NCBI GenBank assembly: GCA_030740335.1
Contig: JASLXL010000220.1
Location: 1-9,277, forward strand
DNA: 9,277 nucleotides
From: SAR202 cluster bacterium
GTDB taxonomy: Bacteria; Chloroflexota; Dehalococcoidia; SAR202; CAJWER01
Reading direction: 5' to 3'
The translations under genes were made by a program, and so were the position numbers. The notes under the pieces are model-generated. The model searched no databases and was not told where the DNA came from. It saw only the letters and a program-made list of their open reading frames with translations. The number at the start of each line of letters is the position of its first letter. Positions within the stretch are counted from its first letter, which is position 1. Shown here one piece after another: positions 1 through 7,067 of this stretch.

Positions 1-186
1 CACTCCGACGACATCCTCGCCATCCAACACTATGAATCCGTGCTCGCTTTTGTAGTCCGAGTCGTCGAAAATAGTCCTCCGCAGCGGCTCTGCCGCGAAC
101 CGGCCCTGATGAAACTCGAAATTTCGGTTGCAGAACTCAGCGAGCCGAACCATGTCCTCCGCTTGGAGCTCGATGTAGTCGGTCAC
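1..186 (-). CDS. GNAT-like N-acetyltransferase, N-terminal fragment (cut by window edge)
   Basis: The minus-strand frame opens with a GTG at 184-186, preceded by an AGGGG ribosome binding site five bases upstream, and runs open to the left edge, giving 62 residues. The visible part begins with a short strand (YIEL), then a helix rich in charged residues, and ends with FIVLDGEDVVGV, which resembles the beta2-turn-beta3 hairpin of GNAT acetyltransferases. The acetyl-CoA binding motif (R/QxxGxG/A) would lie beyond the edge, so the family call rests on the N-terminal pattern only. It lies 42 bases downstream of the Gfo/Idh/MocA gene on the same strand and is probably the last visible gene of that transcription unit. 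GNAT enzymes transfer an acetyl group from acetyl-CoA to an amine; the substrate here cannot be inferred. Confidence 0.55.
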   Translation of the reverse strand, partial: MTDYIELQAEDMVRLAEFCNRNFEFHQGRFAAEPLRRTIFDDSDYKSEHGFIVLDGEDVVGV

Positions 187-228
187 GGTGGCCCCTGAGG
201 AAAGCGAAGTCCTCGGCTGCAAATGAAC

Positions 229-1317
229 CTAGACATGGAAGACATACAAATCGCGATTTTTGACCGGCATTTGAATCCATGCGCCGCCCTGCCTGTGGCT
301 TTCTGGAACCGTCAGCAGCGCCTCCGCAACCCTATGACTCACCTCAACGTTGGCCTTGCTAGGCCGCCCGGACTCGTGCGACTCTACCAGGTCCTCGAGA
401 CAAGCCACTACGGTGCCGCCAGGTAAATCCGGAACCGGTACCGATGTCCAATCAGGTTTCCCGCTGCCCTTAACTGAAGCCCTGAGGTGGACGGCGACCT
501 CTTTCCGATTAAGGGTGTTCGACGCCCGAATGGAGTTTTCCAAACCGATCACCTCGGTCTCAACCGGCCCGCCAGGTACCGAGTAGGCCTCGACTCCATT
601 TTCAAACTGAATATGGAACGTGGCCCGCGGGTCCTCGGCCAAATGGTTGTCTTCGATCTTCATGTCTCTAGGGTGCAACTCGCCACGCACTGCCACGATC
701 TCCGGATCACCCAGTAGATACGATACCGTGTCAATTGAATGGACGTGATTATGCATAAGGACGGAACCGCCGTAGTGCACGACAACTCTGGGCTCCCCGA
801 TGTCGCCGCGTTTGATCGCCGCTCGCGTCACCTGTGCCCAACTAGAAAATCGGCGCAGTACGCCAGCGTTGAAAACCGTGCCGTTACTCAGACACACCTC
901 CAAGAGTGTATCTGCGCCCCGAACGGTATTGGAAATCGCCTTTTCCAGGTAGATCATAGGCACCCCGGCCTCGGCAACCGCTACCCCAATTTCGGCGTGG
1001 GAGTCCTCCCTAAACTCCTTAGAGGGCGCGCTGTTGTTCGGCTTCAACAGGCTTGTGCCTCTGGTGGTTATCGCGACCATATCCGGACGCTCGTGCTCGA
1101 TCATATCTAAGTAGTCCTCGTAGAGCGCGGTAATGCCCCACTTCTTGCCGAACGCCTCCCGCCTGTCCTGATGCAGGTCTGATCCTGCCACAAGCTCCAA
1201 CCGATCACTGGCCTGGCAACAGGCCGGAAGCGAATATGGCCCGAGAGCCGGGTGCTCGTCATCAATCGTGCTTCCCATTCGACCCAGACCAATAATCGCA
1301 ACCTTATATGTTTTCAC
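229..1317 (-). CDS. Gfo/Idh/MocA family NAD(P)-dependent oxidoreductase
   Basis: This is a 362-residue protein, normal length for the family. A dinucleotide-binding Rossmann motif (VAIIGLGRMGS, residues 6-16) sits at the N terminus. The family lysine motif, usually EKP, appears as YLEKA (E125, K126), and HVHSIDTVSYLLGD (191-204) matches the conserved histidine/aspartate helix of the C-terminal alpha/beta domain. Family members oxidise or reduce sugars, inositols or related polyols using NAD(P); the substrate is unknown. The start is the GTG at 1315-1317, because AGGAG stands five to six bases upstream and the Rossmann strand follows directly. A longer frame to 1371 would add 18 unconserved residues. 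The proline of EKP is replaced by alanine, a variation seen in this very diverse family. It lies downstream of the propeller gene and its decayed paralogue on the same strand, fitting sugar or polyol catabolism. Confident on family, not on substrate. Confidence 0.9.
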   Translation of the reverse strand: MKTYKVAIIGLGRMGSTIDDEHPALGPYSLPACCQASDRLELVAGSDLHQDRREAFGKKWGITALYEDYLDMIEHERPDMVAITTRGTSLLKPNNSAPSKEFREDSHAEIGVAVAEAGVPMIYLEKAISNTVRGADTLLEVCLSNGTVFNAGVLRRFSSWAQVTRAAIKRGDIGEPRVVVHYGGSVLMHNHVHSIDTVSYLLGDPEIVAVRGELHPRDMKIEDNHLAEDPRATFHIQFENGVEAYSVPGGPVETEVIGLENSIRASNTLNRKEVAVHLRASVKGSGKPDWTSVPVPDLPGGTVVACLEDLVESHESGRPSKANVEVSHRVAEALLTVPESHRQGGAWIQMPVKNRDLYVFHV

Positions 1318-1422
1318 AAGCTCTCCTATCTTCTTGACCCGCAAAGTGGGAGACGTTCCCGCTAAAACCAAACTTCGCCTCTTAACAGTCCCCCCTCAGC
1401 TCAACTCAGCGTGCGCAGCAAA

Positions 1423-2014
1423 TTACTGGAACCAAAATATGTACAGGCGGGTCGGGCGTAGGATGAATCGGGTCCGTACTGGCTGTGTTAAGTTGAAATT
1501 GGGACTACCCCCACTGCAATTTCACCCTAACGTGATCGCCGCTCACTGGGACCGGTTCATTGCGTCCGTATCCCGGAAGCGGCCTGAGGATGTCAGGTCC
1601 ATCTGACAGCCCCACGGGCCCATCTGAGATATCCGCCTCAGCCTCCACAATCTTGACCCGAATATCACACCACTTAGCATCTATATTCACATAGAGGTCC
1701 TCGCCCTGGAACATAAACGATTTGGTCAGCACGCGGCCCGTCTCTTCGGCGTCCCGAGACACAAACCCGTCCAGCCGTCGTGTCGCAAGGTTCAATGTGC
1801 CAATATCATCGAAAACAGTAGGATCAACGTCCAGGCGGAACAGCTCCTTGTCCTGTTGTAGGTCTCGTACAGGTCCGTATACAGTGAAATGCGGTAGTTC
1901 CTATATCTCTCGTCGCCCACGACGATGAGAGCGCCGGAGACGGATATCTGACTGGTGTCGTAAGCGACGCCGTGCTAGGGCACGACGCCGAGAAATAGCT
2001 CTCTGTCGGCAACC
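1423..2014 (-). pseudogene. Decayed C-terminal fragment of a propeller/glycosidase-like paralogue
   Basis: The translation is homologous to the C-terminal part of the intact propeller protein at 2015-3418 but is split over three frames. The first piece (RELFLGVVP, then after a stop HGVAYDTSQISV to LYTDLYETY) carries an in-frame TAG at 1975-1977. A one-base loss near 1855-1857 moves the reading to the frame with RLDGF, TKSFMFQGEDL and LPGYG. One extra base in the C5 run at 1508-1512 (G5 on the coding strand) then moves it to a frame reading PVRTRFILRPTRLYIFWFQ and a TAA at 1423-1425. These pieces line up with RLDGF, TKPFTFAGDEL, IPGY and VRLRYVMKDADVYSFRF of the intact neighbour, in the same order. 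The N-terminal propeller part is absent, and the remnant starts immediately after the neighbour's stop codon. The family's usual length is about 470 residues, of which roughly 195 remain. It is probably a relic of a tandem pair with an internal deletion. Sequencing error could explain one indel, but hardly both indels plus a stop plus a missing N terminus. Confidence 0.8.
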
Positions 2015-3418
2015 CTATCCCCCACCACCACGGAACCGGAACGAGTAGACATCTGCGTCCTTCATCACATAACGCAGGCGCACCGTATTTCCTGCTAGCG
2101 AGCCCACAGCGCTCCTACCCTGCCATGCAACCACTCGTTCGATCTCGTCGCCGATCAACTCGTTGCAATCCGCAGCCGCGTACCCCGGAATCGGCAAACC
2201 CGCCTCATCCTGTAGCTCTACCAGGATGCTACCCCCGGCGCTGGTTGCGTAGTTGATCTCCAACTCATCACCCGCAAACGTGAACGGTTTCGTCGTCATC
2301 TCCCCACCCGCATACGGCGCATTCAGCGAGCTGAACCCGTCGAGACGCAGAGTCATGCGTTCGAGGTAGGCATTTCGCTGGCCATAGTCACGATTTACGT
2401 AAAGCGACATCTCACACGGTCCTGTTTGGACAACGCCGTTGGCCGGGTAGTTGTTACGAGCCGTCCAGTTGTTAGCGCCGATACCAGGTCGAACGAGGCT
2501 CTCCATGAATGTGAAGTCGTACCTTGTCGTTCCCGCCCGTGAGGTGAGAAGGACCCCGTCCGAGCAGTCCACTCCCTTACCGACACCAGGGTCCAACTCG
2601 GCCTCCGCATACGCTTGCTCCTCCGGCGTCAGCGTACGTCGGTCGAAGAATATTCGGCCCGGCAATGACACATAAATGTGGGGCGCGCGAATATAGGGGT
2701 GAGTCTGGTTTGTGTACAGATGCTCCGAGGGCGTGGTCGACTCAGTATCGCTGTACTCCATCAGGATCGGCTCGGTCCATGTCTCGAAGTCCTCAGAGGT
2801 CGCCTTAGCCGCAGCTCGCTTTCCACCCTCGTTGTGCCGCGCATACAACACGTAGCACTCCTCCACCTCAGACCAGAACATCACATTCTGGGAGTCGAAG
2901 TGGTTGCTCAGCACATTCGGGACTATCACCCCACCCTTTGCTTCCGTCCAGTGGATTCCGTCCCCGGACACGAATCCCCGCAGCCCTTCATCGTATCTAG
3001 CGTTACCCTTGTACCGCTCTCCAACGAGCACCCCAGGCCGTGTGTCGATGAATGGACAGAACTGCCAGCCAGTTGAGAGGATCACGTTGTTTTGCTTTGA
3101 GCCATCCACCTCCACCAGGCCAAGGTCCGGCTTGGTCCAGTTAATTCCATCCTTACTCTCCGCGTAACATGTCAGCGACTCGAAGCCCTGTTCCGTCCGG
3201 TGGTAGCTCTTACCCCGGTAGTACATGCGGTACGTATCGCCGTCCTTCAATACCGTCGTGTAGAAGGCGTTATGATCATCGGAGTCCCCCTCCACCGCGC
3301 CGAAACGTACCGCCACTCCGCCAGGTTGAGGGACGTGCAGCTTCAGACCGGCCCCCTCCAGATGGTCCACCAACAGATAGTCCACGAACAGCTCTCGCCT
3401 CGAACCAATGGCCTGCAT
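2015..3418 (-). CDS. Five-bladed beta-propeller glycosidase-like protein (GH32/43/130-like fold)
   Basis: This 467-residue protein starts with SRRELFVDYLLVD, the N-terminal signature of a family common in Planctomycetes, Poribacteria and related heterotrophs and often annotated as GH32-like or hypothetical. Propeller-type repeats follow: DGDTYRMYYRG, AESKDGINWTKPDLGLV and SGDGIHW, the last two resembling the DG.W turns of five-bladed propellers. The C-terminal ~120 residues (from RLDGF through TKPFTF, IPGY and VYSFRF) form a probable beta-sandwich domain. No signal peptide is visible, so a cytoplasmic location is likely. The start is taken as the ATG at 3416-3418, eight bases after AGGAG; the GTG six bases further upstream is only two bases from that ribosome binding site. 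It probably binds or cleaves a carbohydrate or glycoside, but I cannot assign catalytic acids with certainty. It is co-directional with the ureohydrolase upstream, and a broken paralogue follows directly. Confidence 0.8.
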   Translation of the reverse strand: MQAIGSRRELFVDYLLVDHLEGAGLKLHVPQPGGVAVRFGAVEGDSDDHNAFYTTVLKDGDTYRMYYRGKSYHRTEQGFESLTCYAESKDGINWTKPDLGLVEVDGSKQNNVILSTGWQFCPFIDTRPGVLVGERYKGNARYDEGLRGFVSGDGIHWTEAKGGVIVPNVLSNHFDSQNVMFWSEVEECYVLYARHNEGGKRAAAKATSEDFETWTEPILMEYSDTESTTPSEHLYTNQTHPYIRAPHIYVSLPGRIFFDRRTLTPEEQAYAEAELDPGVGKGVDCSDGVLLTSRAGTTRYDFTFMESLVRPGIGANNWTARNNYPANGVVQTGPCEMSLYVNRDYGQRNAYLERMTLRLDGFSSLNAPYAGGEMTTKPFTFAGDELEINYATSAGGSILVELQDEAGLPIPGYAAADCNELIGDEIERVVAWQGRSAVGSLAGNTVRLRYVMKDADVYSFRFRGGGG

Positions 3419-3473
3419 TGTCACCGCTCCTGTGTCTCTCTTCGTTGAATTTCAATCTTGGCGAACTCCGCCG

Positions 3474-4571
3474 CTAGCCTCCGGAAACCGCGTCCTTCCT
3501 CATCGCCAAACCCGCCAGCATGTACATAATCACATAGACGACAACCCGGTACACCAGCGCAGAACCGGGGGGGATGCAGATGAAGGACAGCCCCGAGAGG
3601 CCACGCTTCCCTACCTCATGAGCGATTCGAATGATCTCGTAGTCTGTCATGGCGATCGGCTCAGCGGCCTCGCCAAGAATATCGCCAGGGGCCGGACCCG
3701 CCCCACCCATAACATCCATGTCGAAGTGGGCATACACGCCCTCAGTGCCGTCGTAAGCGCGGTCCAATTCCGCGATTAGCCCCTCAATACCCAACGATGT
3801 CCGCAACTCCCAAGTCGAGATGAACCTGGCGCCTTCCCGCAGGTATTTTCTGACGAGATCTTTTCTCTCCAGCAGGCCGCGCTCACCGATCTCCACCAGG
3901 TGGCGAGGATCCATGTTGTCATGCCACTCGAACATTTTGGCCTTCCAGCTCCCGGACCCCGCAATGCGAGGATCACCAGTAAGATGATCCAGCGGCTGAA
4001 CATCCCAATGCGTGTCCAGGCTAACGCACCCCACCGCGCCCTGTATCCGCTCTGCAATGGGCTTTGCAATGGCGTATGAGCCGCACGGCGAGTTCTGGCC
4101 AATGACAACCGGCACCGCACCGGCATCCAGAGCATGCCCAACCTTTTCCACGACGGCAGCCTGGGCACGCAATATATTCTCCGGAGACTGGTCGTTCATT
4201 ACCTCGGGTGGAATCTCCGCATCGCCATAATCCACAGCCTTGATATAGTCAAACACATCCAGGTCGAACTCTTGCACATATCCCGACTGGTAACGTATCG
4301 ACTGCTGGCGTACCCGCAAGGGAGCAGCAAGCCACTCGCTCCGGTCGACACCGGCATATTTTGGAGTGTCACTCGCCACATACGGGGCTCCGATGATCAC
4401 CGCGTCAGCGCCCTTTAGTTCCTCGGGCGTGGTCACGTGCGGCAAGCCCATAAAGGTCGGCATCTCGGGCCCTATCATAGGCGCCTTCCATGTGCCGCCG
4501 AAGCTCCCTTTGATAAATTCGTCCCAGGCCGTCATCTGTTCGTCCCATGTGGGATACGTCATGGCACTCAC
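3474..4571 (-). CDS. Divergent ureohydrolase (arginase/agmatinase fold)
   Basis: This 365-residue protein has the arginase-family core but an altered active site. Recognisable motifs are ADAVIIGAPY (55-64), GAVPVVIG (151-158), SLDTHWD (184-190, matching DAHxD with D186, H188, D190) and HFDMDVM (282-288, matching SxDxD with D284, D286). Those supply five of the six manganese ligands of arginase and agmatinase. The sixth, the histidine of GGDHS, falls at S161 in GQNSP. The HGTPF histidine that follows DAHxD in agmatinases is not apparent (IAGSGSWK), and the guanidine-binding glutamate of the ExNP motif appears as C332 in CIPP. Classic members hydrolyse a guanidino group to urea; this one may act on another C-N substrate or be weakly active. 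The start is a GTG six bases after a perfect AGGAGG. The gene follows the M20 stop by 37 bases, so it is probably cotranscribed with it. Fold call strong, function uncertain. Confidence 0.85.
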   Translation of the reverse strand: MSAMTYPTWDEQMTAWDEFIKGSFGGTWKAPMIGPEMPTFMGLPHVTTPEELKGADAVIIGAPYVASDTPKYAGVDRSEWLAAPLRVRQQSIRYQSGYVQEFDLDVFDYIKAVDYGDAEIPPEVMNDQSPENILRAQAAVVEKVGHALDAGAVPVVIGQNSPCGSYAIAKPIAERIQGAVGCVSLDTHWDVQPLDHLTGDPRIAGSGSWKAKMFEWHDNMDPRHLVEIGERGLLERKDLVRKYLREGARFISTWELRTSLGIEGLIAELDRAYDGTEGVYAHFDMDVMGGAGPAPGDILGEAAEPIAMTDYEIIRIAHEVGKRGLSGLSFICIPPGSALVYRVVVYVIMYMLAGLAMRKDAVSGG

Positions 4572-4608
4572 AATGGTCCTCCTCGGTGACTGTTGTCGGA
4601 ACTACTGA

Positions 4609-5712
4609 CTACGAGCACACCCGGGCAATCGCATCCTCGTAGAACTGCACGCTCCTATGTAGCTGTGCCACGCTGACCCATTCATCAACGTTATGTGCCT
4701 GTCGGTGGCTGCCCGCTCCGAACACCACACACGGGAATGTCGACGCGAATATGCACGCGTCGGTCCGATACGGCACGCTGACAGGTTCATGTTCACCCGC
4801 CAACTCCAGCGCAAGTTGGACCAACGGCGAGTCTGCGGGAGTATACAGTGGGTCGCCGCTAGACCAGTAAGTCAAGTCCACGCCGTTGGCGCTAGCGGAC
4901 TCCTCGACCCTGCGAATAATGGGCTCCGGGTCCAGCCTCGGCGTGTACCTGAAATTTACCGTGCACTGGCTCTTCGGCACAGTAACATTGGGCGCCGTAC
5001 CGAAGTTGTCTATTACGATGTTCCAATCAGGATACGGAGGCTCAAAATGCGTATCCCAATGGTCCTCGTTCCCTGTCAGTTCTTTGTACAGACCCCACAT
5101 CTCGTGAATGAACGGAATCATGCTGATATTGGCATTGAGCCCCTGGCCGGTCGAACTGTGGGCAGCCCGCCCTGCCGTGGTGGCGCTGAACGTCACCGCG
5201 GCCTTATGCGCGTTTGCGACCCTCAAATCCGTCGGCTCAGCTATTATGCAGTACTCAGGACCCACGTCGGCCAGGATCTTCGACTTTTGTGCGATTTTGA
5301 TCGCCCCCTCGGTATCGGTCTCCTCGTCCGCGGAAAGTAGCAGTACCAGGGGCTTTTCAGCTCCACGGCAGGCATACGAAAACGCCGCCACCAATGTGGC
5401 TGCCAGTGAACCTTTCATATCACAGGCGCCCAACCCGTAGAGGCGGTCTCCCACGATCTTCGCCTTGAACGGGTCCCCGCACCAGCCGAGACCCGGTACC
5501 GTATCCATGTGAGCCGACAGTGCCAGGCCTCCTCCGCCCTCTCCAAATTGCGCCACCAGCGAAACCTTGCGCACGCCCACCCGGTCCACATACTCGATTC
5601 GCTCCAATCGAGTCGCCGCCGGTGCCACCAGCCCTTCAATATAGTCGGCCACGCTGATGTTACTAACGTGAGACTGCGAGTCCAGTCCAATCAACTTACT
5701 CGTGGTATCCAC
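4609..5712 (-). CDS. M20-family metallopeptidase/amidohydrolase (ArgE/DapE-like)
   Basis: The protein carries the full M20 di-zinc set: ALSAHMDTVP (HxD), GLGACDMKGSLAA (bridging Asp), SADEETDTEGA (catalytic Glu pair), IIAEPTD (Glu ligand) and the C-terminal SHRQAHNVDEW (His ligand). The dimerisation-domain histidine of GRAAHSS is also present. Relatives such as acetylornithine deacetylase and succinyl-diaminopimelate desuccinylase cleave an N-acyl bond; no specific substrate can be assigned, so argE or dapE is not used. The reading frame continues upstream to a TTG at 5901, but family similarity begins only near 5735 (TTSKLIGLDSQS). No ATG occurs at the 5' end, and the GTG at 5710-5712 has no clear ribosome binding site. 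The GTG is given here as the shortest credible start (367 residues); TTG at 5803-5805 or 5899-5901, or a non-standard ATA/ATC near 5731-5739, are alternatives. It appears to be the first gene of the minus-strand operon. Confidence 0.88.
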   Translation of the reverse strand: MDTTSKLIGLDSQSHVSNISVADYIEGLVAPAATRLERIEYVDRVGVRKVSLVAQFGEGGGGLALSAHMDTVPGLGWCGDPFKAKIVGDRLYGLGACDMKGSLAATLVAAFSYACRGAEKPLVLLLSADEETDTEGAIKIAQKSKILADVGPEYCIIAEPTDLRVANAHKAAVTFSATTAGRAAHSSTGQGLNANISMIPFIHEMWGLYKELTGNEDHWDTHFEPPYPDWNIVIDNFGTAPNVTVPKSQCTVNFRYTPRLDPEPIIRRVEESASANGVDLTYWSSGDPLYTPADSPLVQLALELAGEHEPVSVPYRTDACIFASTFPCVVFGAGSHRQAHNVDEWVSVAQLHRSVQFYEDAIARVCS

Positions 5713-5757
5713 AACATCAGGTGAGGTAACGATAACTATCTCTCTCTTAAACAGGCA

Positions 5758-5773
5758 TTGCCACCAAGGGCAA
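5758..5773. promoter_or_regulatory. Inverted repeat TTGCC-N6-GGCAA, possible operator
   Basis: TTGCC and GGCAA form an exact 5-bp inverted repeat around six bases. It lies 45 bases upstream of the GTG taken as the M20 start and well inside the longer open frame. A dimeric regulator site or the stem of a small leader hairpin would both fit. No regulator gene is present in the window to pair with it, and a 5+5 match can occur by chance. Confidence 0.25.
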
Positions 5774-5823
5774 CATCCGGCTCCAATATCCCTAATCTCT
5801 AGCAAGCGCCTAATGCTACCACG

Positions 5824-5836
5824 ACCTGCCTCAGGT
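5824..5836. promoter_or_regulatory. Inverted repeat ACCTG-CCT-CAGGT, possible operator
   Basis: ACCTG and CAGGT form an exact inverted repeat around three bases in the divergent region. Single ACCTG half-sites recur nearby at about 5909 and 5933. Operator function is a guess from position and symmetry only. Confidence 0.2.
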
Positions 5837-5968
5837 GTGTAGCAAGACAAAGCAGTCTCCAGCGTGTCTGACGCGAAGCCCTTCGCCACCACCCAGGGCA
5901 AGTCACAGACCTGCCCCTACAATCCCACGACCACCTGGGCGGCGAGCCGTCACGCATCGAAAGGACAG

Positions 5969-5997
5969 TTGTGGGCTTCAATTACCACTACTATGAC
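5969..5997 (+). promoter_or_regulatory. Weak sigma70-like promoter candidate for pirin
   Basis: TTGTGG (5969-5974) and TATGAC (5992-5997) are separated by 17 bases and point at pirin, 46 bases from its start codon. Each hexamer matches the consensus only partly. A second A/T-rich hexamer, TAAAAT at 6008-6013, could serve as a -10 element but lacks a convincing -35. Confidence 0.25.
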
Positions 5998-6043
5998 CCC
6001 GTTGCGCTAAAATAGCCTGTACCACTAGGGGAGATAAGCTCCT

Positions 6044-7018
6044 ATGCCAACAATCCAAGTAGATGATCTCTCCCTCGTCACGCGCATCACACCATTGGCC
6101 AAAGGTGTCGCAAGGGAGCGGCAGGCCGTTTCCGTGACCGACGCTCCCAAGATGTTTGAGGGTGCCGGATTCGAAGTCCGTCGGGCATTCCAGGGCATTG
6201 ATCTCCGTCTAGCGGACCCCTTCCTGCTGCTCGACCACATGGGCGCCGTAGAATACGCCCCCGGTGAGACAAAGGGCGCCCCCGACCACCCGCATCGTGG
6301 CTTCGAGACTGTCACATACATGCTCGACGGCGTCCTGGAGCATCGCGACTCCAACGGCGGCGGCGGGCTGATCAGCGATGGCGCGACCCAGTGGATGACT
6401 GCCGGAGCTGGCATCGTCCACTCGGAGATGCCCACGGACGAGATCGTCGCAAAGGGCGGGCTGTTCCACGGCATCCAACTATGGGTCAACCTGCCTGCCG
6501 CCCAGAAATGGTCCCCATCTCGCTATCAGGACCTGAACGCCGATACCGTCGAACTCCTGGCCACGGAAGACGGCGGCGCACTGCTGCGCCTCATAGCGGG
6601 AGACCTGGCCGGCCACAAGGGCCCTGGCGATACGTGCACGCCGATCACCTACGCCCACGCCACCGTGGCCGCCGGGGCACGACTCCAGGTGCCCTGGCGA
6701 TCCGACTTCAACGCCCTGGCATACGTGCTTGCAGGACGGGGCGAGGTCGGCTCCGACAGGCGTCCAATCCAGGAGGGACAGCTGGCAGCCTTCGGCGGCG
6801 GCGATCAGATCACAGTCATAGGCGATACCCAGCAGGACAGCAAGTCACCCACACTGGAAGTGCTGCTGTTGGGCGGCAGTCCCATCAAAGAGCAAATCGC
6901 CTGGTACGGCCCATTCGTAATGAATAATCGCGAGCAACTGATGCAGGCCGTCCAGGATTACCAGGCAGGCAAAATGGGCAGCATCCCCGCCAGACCGTCA
7001 GGAGCAGGCGAAGGCTAG
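6044..7018 (+). CDS. Pirin family protein (bicupin)
   Basis: This 324-residue protein has the pirin hallmarks. The N-terminal cupin contains DHPHRGFETVTY (82 and 84 are the two metal-binding histidines) and GIVHSEMP (H126, E128), completing the three-His-one-Glu metal site of human pirin and E. coli YhhW. LADPFLLLDHMG and the GLFHGIQLWVNLP strand are also typical, and a second cupin barrel follows without obvious metal ligands. Pirins bind iron and some, such as YhhW, show quercetin 2,3-dioxygenase activity; others act as redox-responsive regulators, so the reaction here is open. It is slightly longer than many bacterial pirins because of about 30 extra N-terminal residues and a short C-terminal tail. 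The ATG follows AGGGGAG by ten bases. No secretion signal is visible. It stands apart as its own transcription unit, divergent from the M20 operon and followed by a terminator-like hairpin. Confidence 0.95.
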   Translation: MPTIQVDDLSLVTRITPLAKGVARERQAVSVTDAPKMFEGAGFEVRRAFQGIDLRLADPFLLLDHMGAVEYAPGETKGAPDHPHRGFETVTYMLDGVLEHRDSNGGGGLISDGATQWMTAGAGIVHSEMPTDEIVAKGGLFHGIQLWVNLPAAQKWSPSRYQDLNADTVELLATEDGGALLRLIAGDLAGHKGPGDTCTPITYAHATVAAGARLQVPWRSDFNALAYVLAGRGEVGSDRRPIQEGQLAAFGGGDQITVIGDTQQDSKSPTLEVLLLGGSPIKEQIAWYGPFVMNNREQLMQAVQDYQAGKMGSIPARPSGAGEG

Positions 7019-7034
7019 CGGGATACGACTGCAG

Positions 7035-7057
7035 TCAGCAGCCAATATGCTTGCTGA
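7035..7057 (+). repeat. Hairpin TCAGCA / TGCTGA downstream of pirin
   Basis: TCAGCA (7035-7040) and TGCTGA (7052-7057) can pair across an 11-base loop just after the pirin stop codon. It is the first of three consecutive potential hairpins in this gap and the weakest of them. Confidence 0.35.
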
Positions 7058-7067
7058 AAGGGATGTG

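Larger units (their letters stand above)
5713..6043. promoter_or_regulatory. Divergent intergenic/leader region between M20 operon and pirin
   Basis: About 330 bases separate the most conservative M20 start from the pirin ATG. The M20 frame is open up to about 5901, but the translation there is cysteine- and tryptophan-rich (GAGCCPWWQC) and matches nothing I know from M20 N termini, so much of it is probably untranslated. It holds two exact inverted repeats (5758-5773 and 5824-5836), a weak promoter-like pair facing pirin, and the pirin ribosome binding site AGGGGAG at 6027-6033. The divergent layout makes it the natural control region for both units. No tRNA, riboswitch or small gene was recognised. 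Confidence 0.45.

Noticed and set aside
1318..1422. Possible promoter or small gene between the pseudogene and the Gfo/Idh/MocA gene
   Set aside because: No convincing -35/-10 pair or coding frame is visible on the minus strand. Only the GTG-associated AGGAG site could be supported.
1508..1512. C5/G5 run as a programmed frameshift site
   Set aside because: The run is short, there is no obvious slippery heptamer or stimulatory structure, and the gene around it carries other disabling lesions.
1975..1977. In-frame TAG as a possible pyrrolysine or read-through codon
   Set aside because: The same frame is also broken by two single-base indels and lacks its N-terminal half, so decay explains it better than recoding.
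3540..3580. Hydrophobic C-terminal stretch of the ureohydrolase as a membrane helix
   Set aside because: The segment VVVYVIMYMLAGLA matches the usual hydrophobic final helix of the arginase fold (the TALLAARL position), so it is part of the soluble core.
4693..5340. 215-codon open frame on the plus strand
   Set aside because: It lies wholly antisense to the M20 gene, whose catalytic motifs are all present. The plus-strand translation is arginine-rich, without recognisable motifs or a ribosome binding site.
6025..6489. 154-codon open frame on the minus strand
   Set aside because: Antisense shadow of the pirin cupin domain. The serine/proline/tryptophan-rich translation is an expected by-product of the pirin codons.
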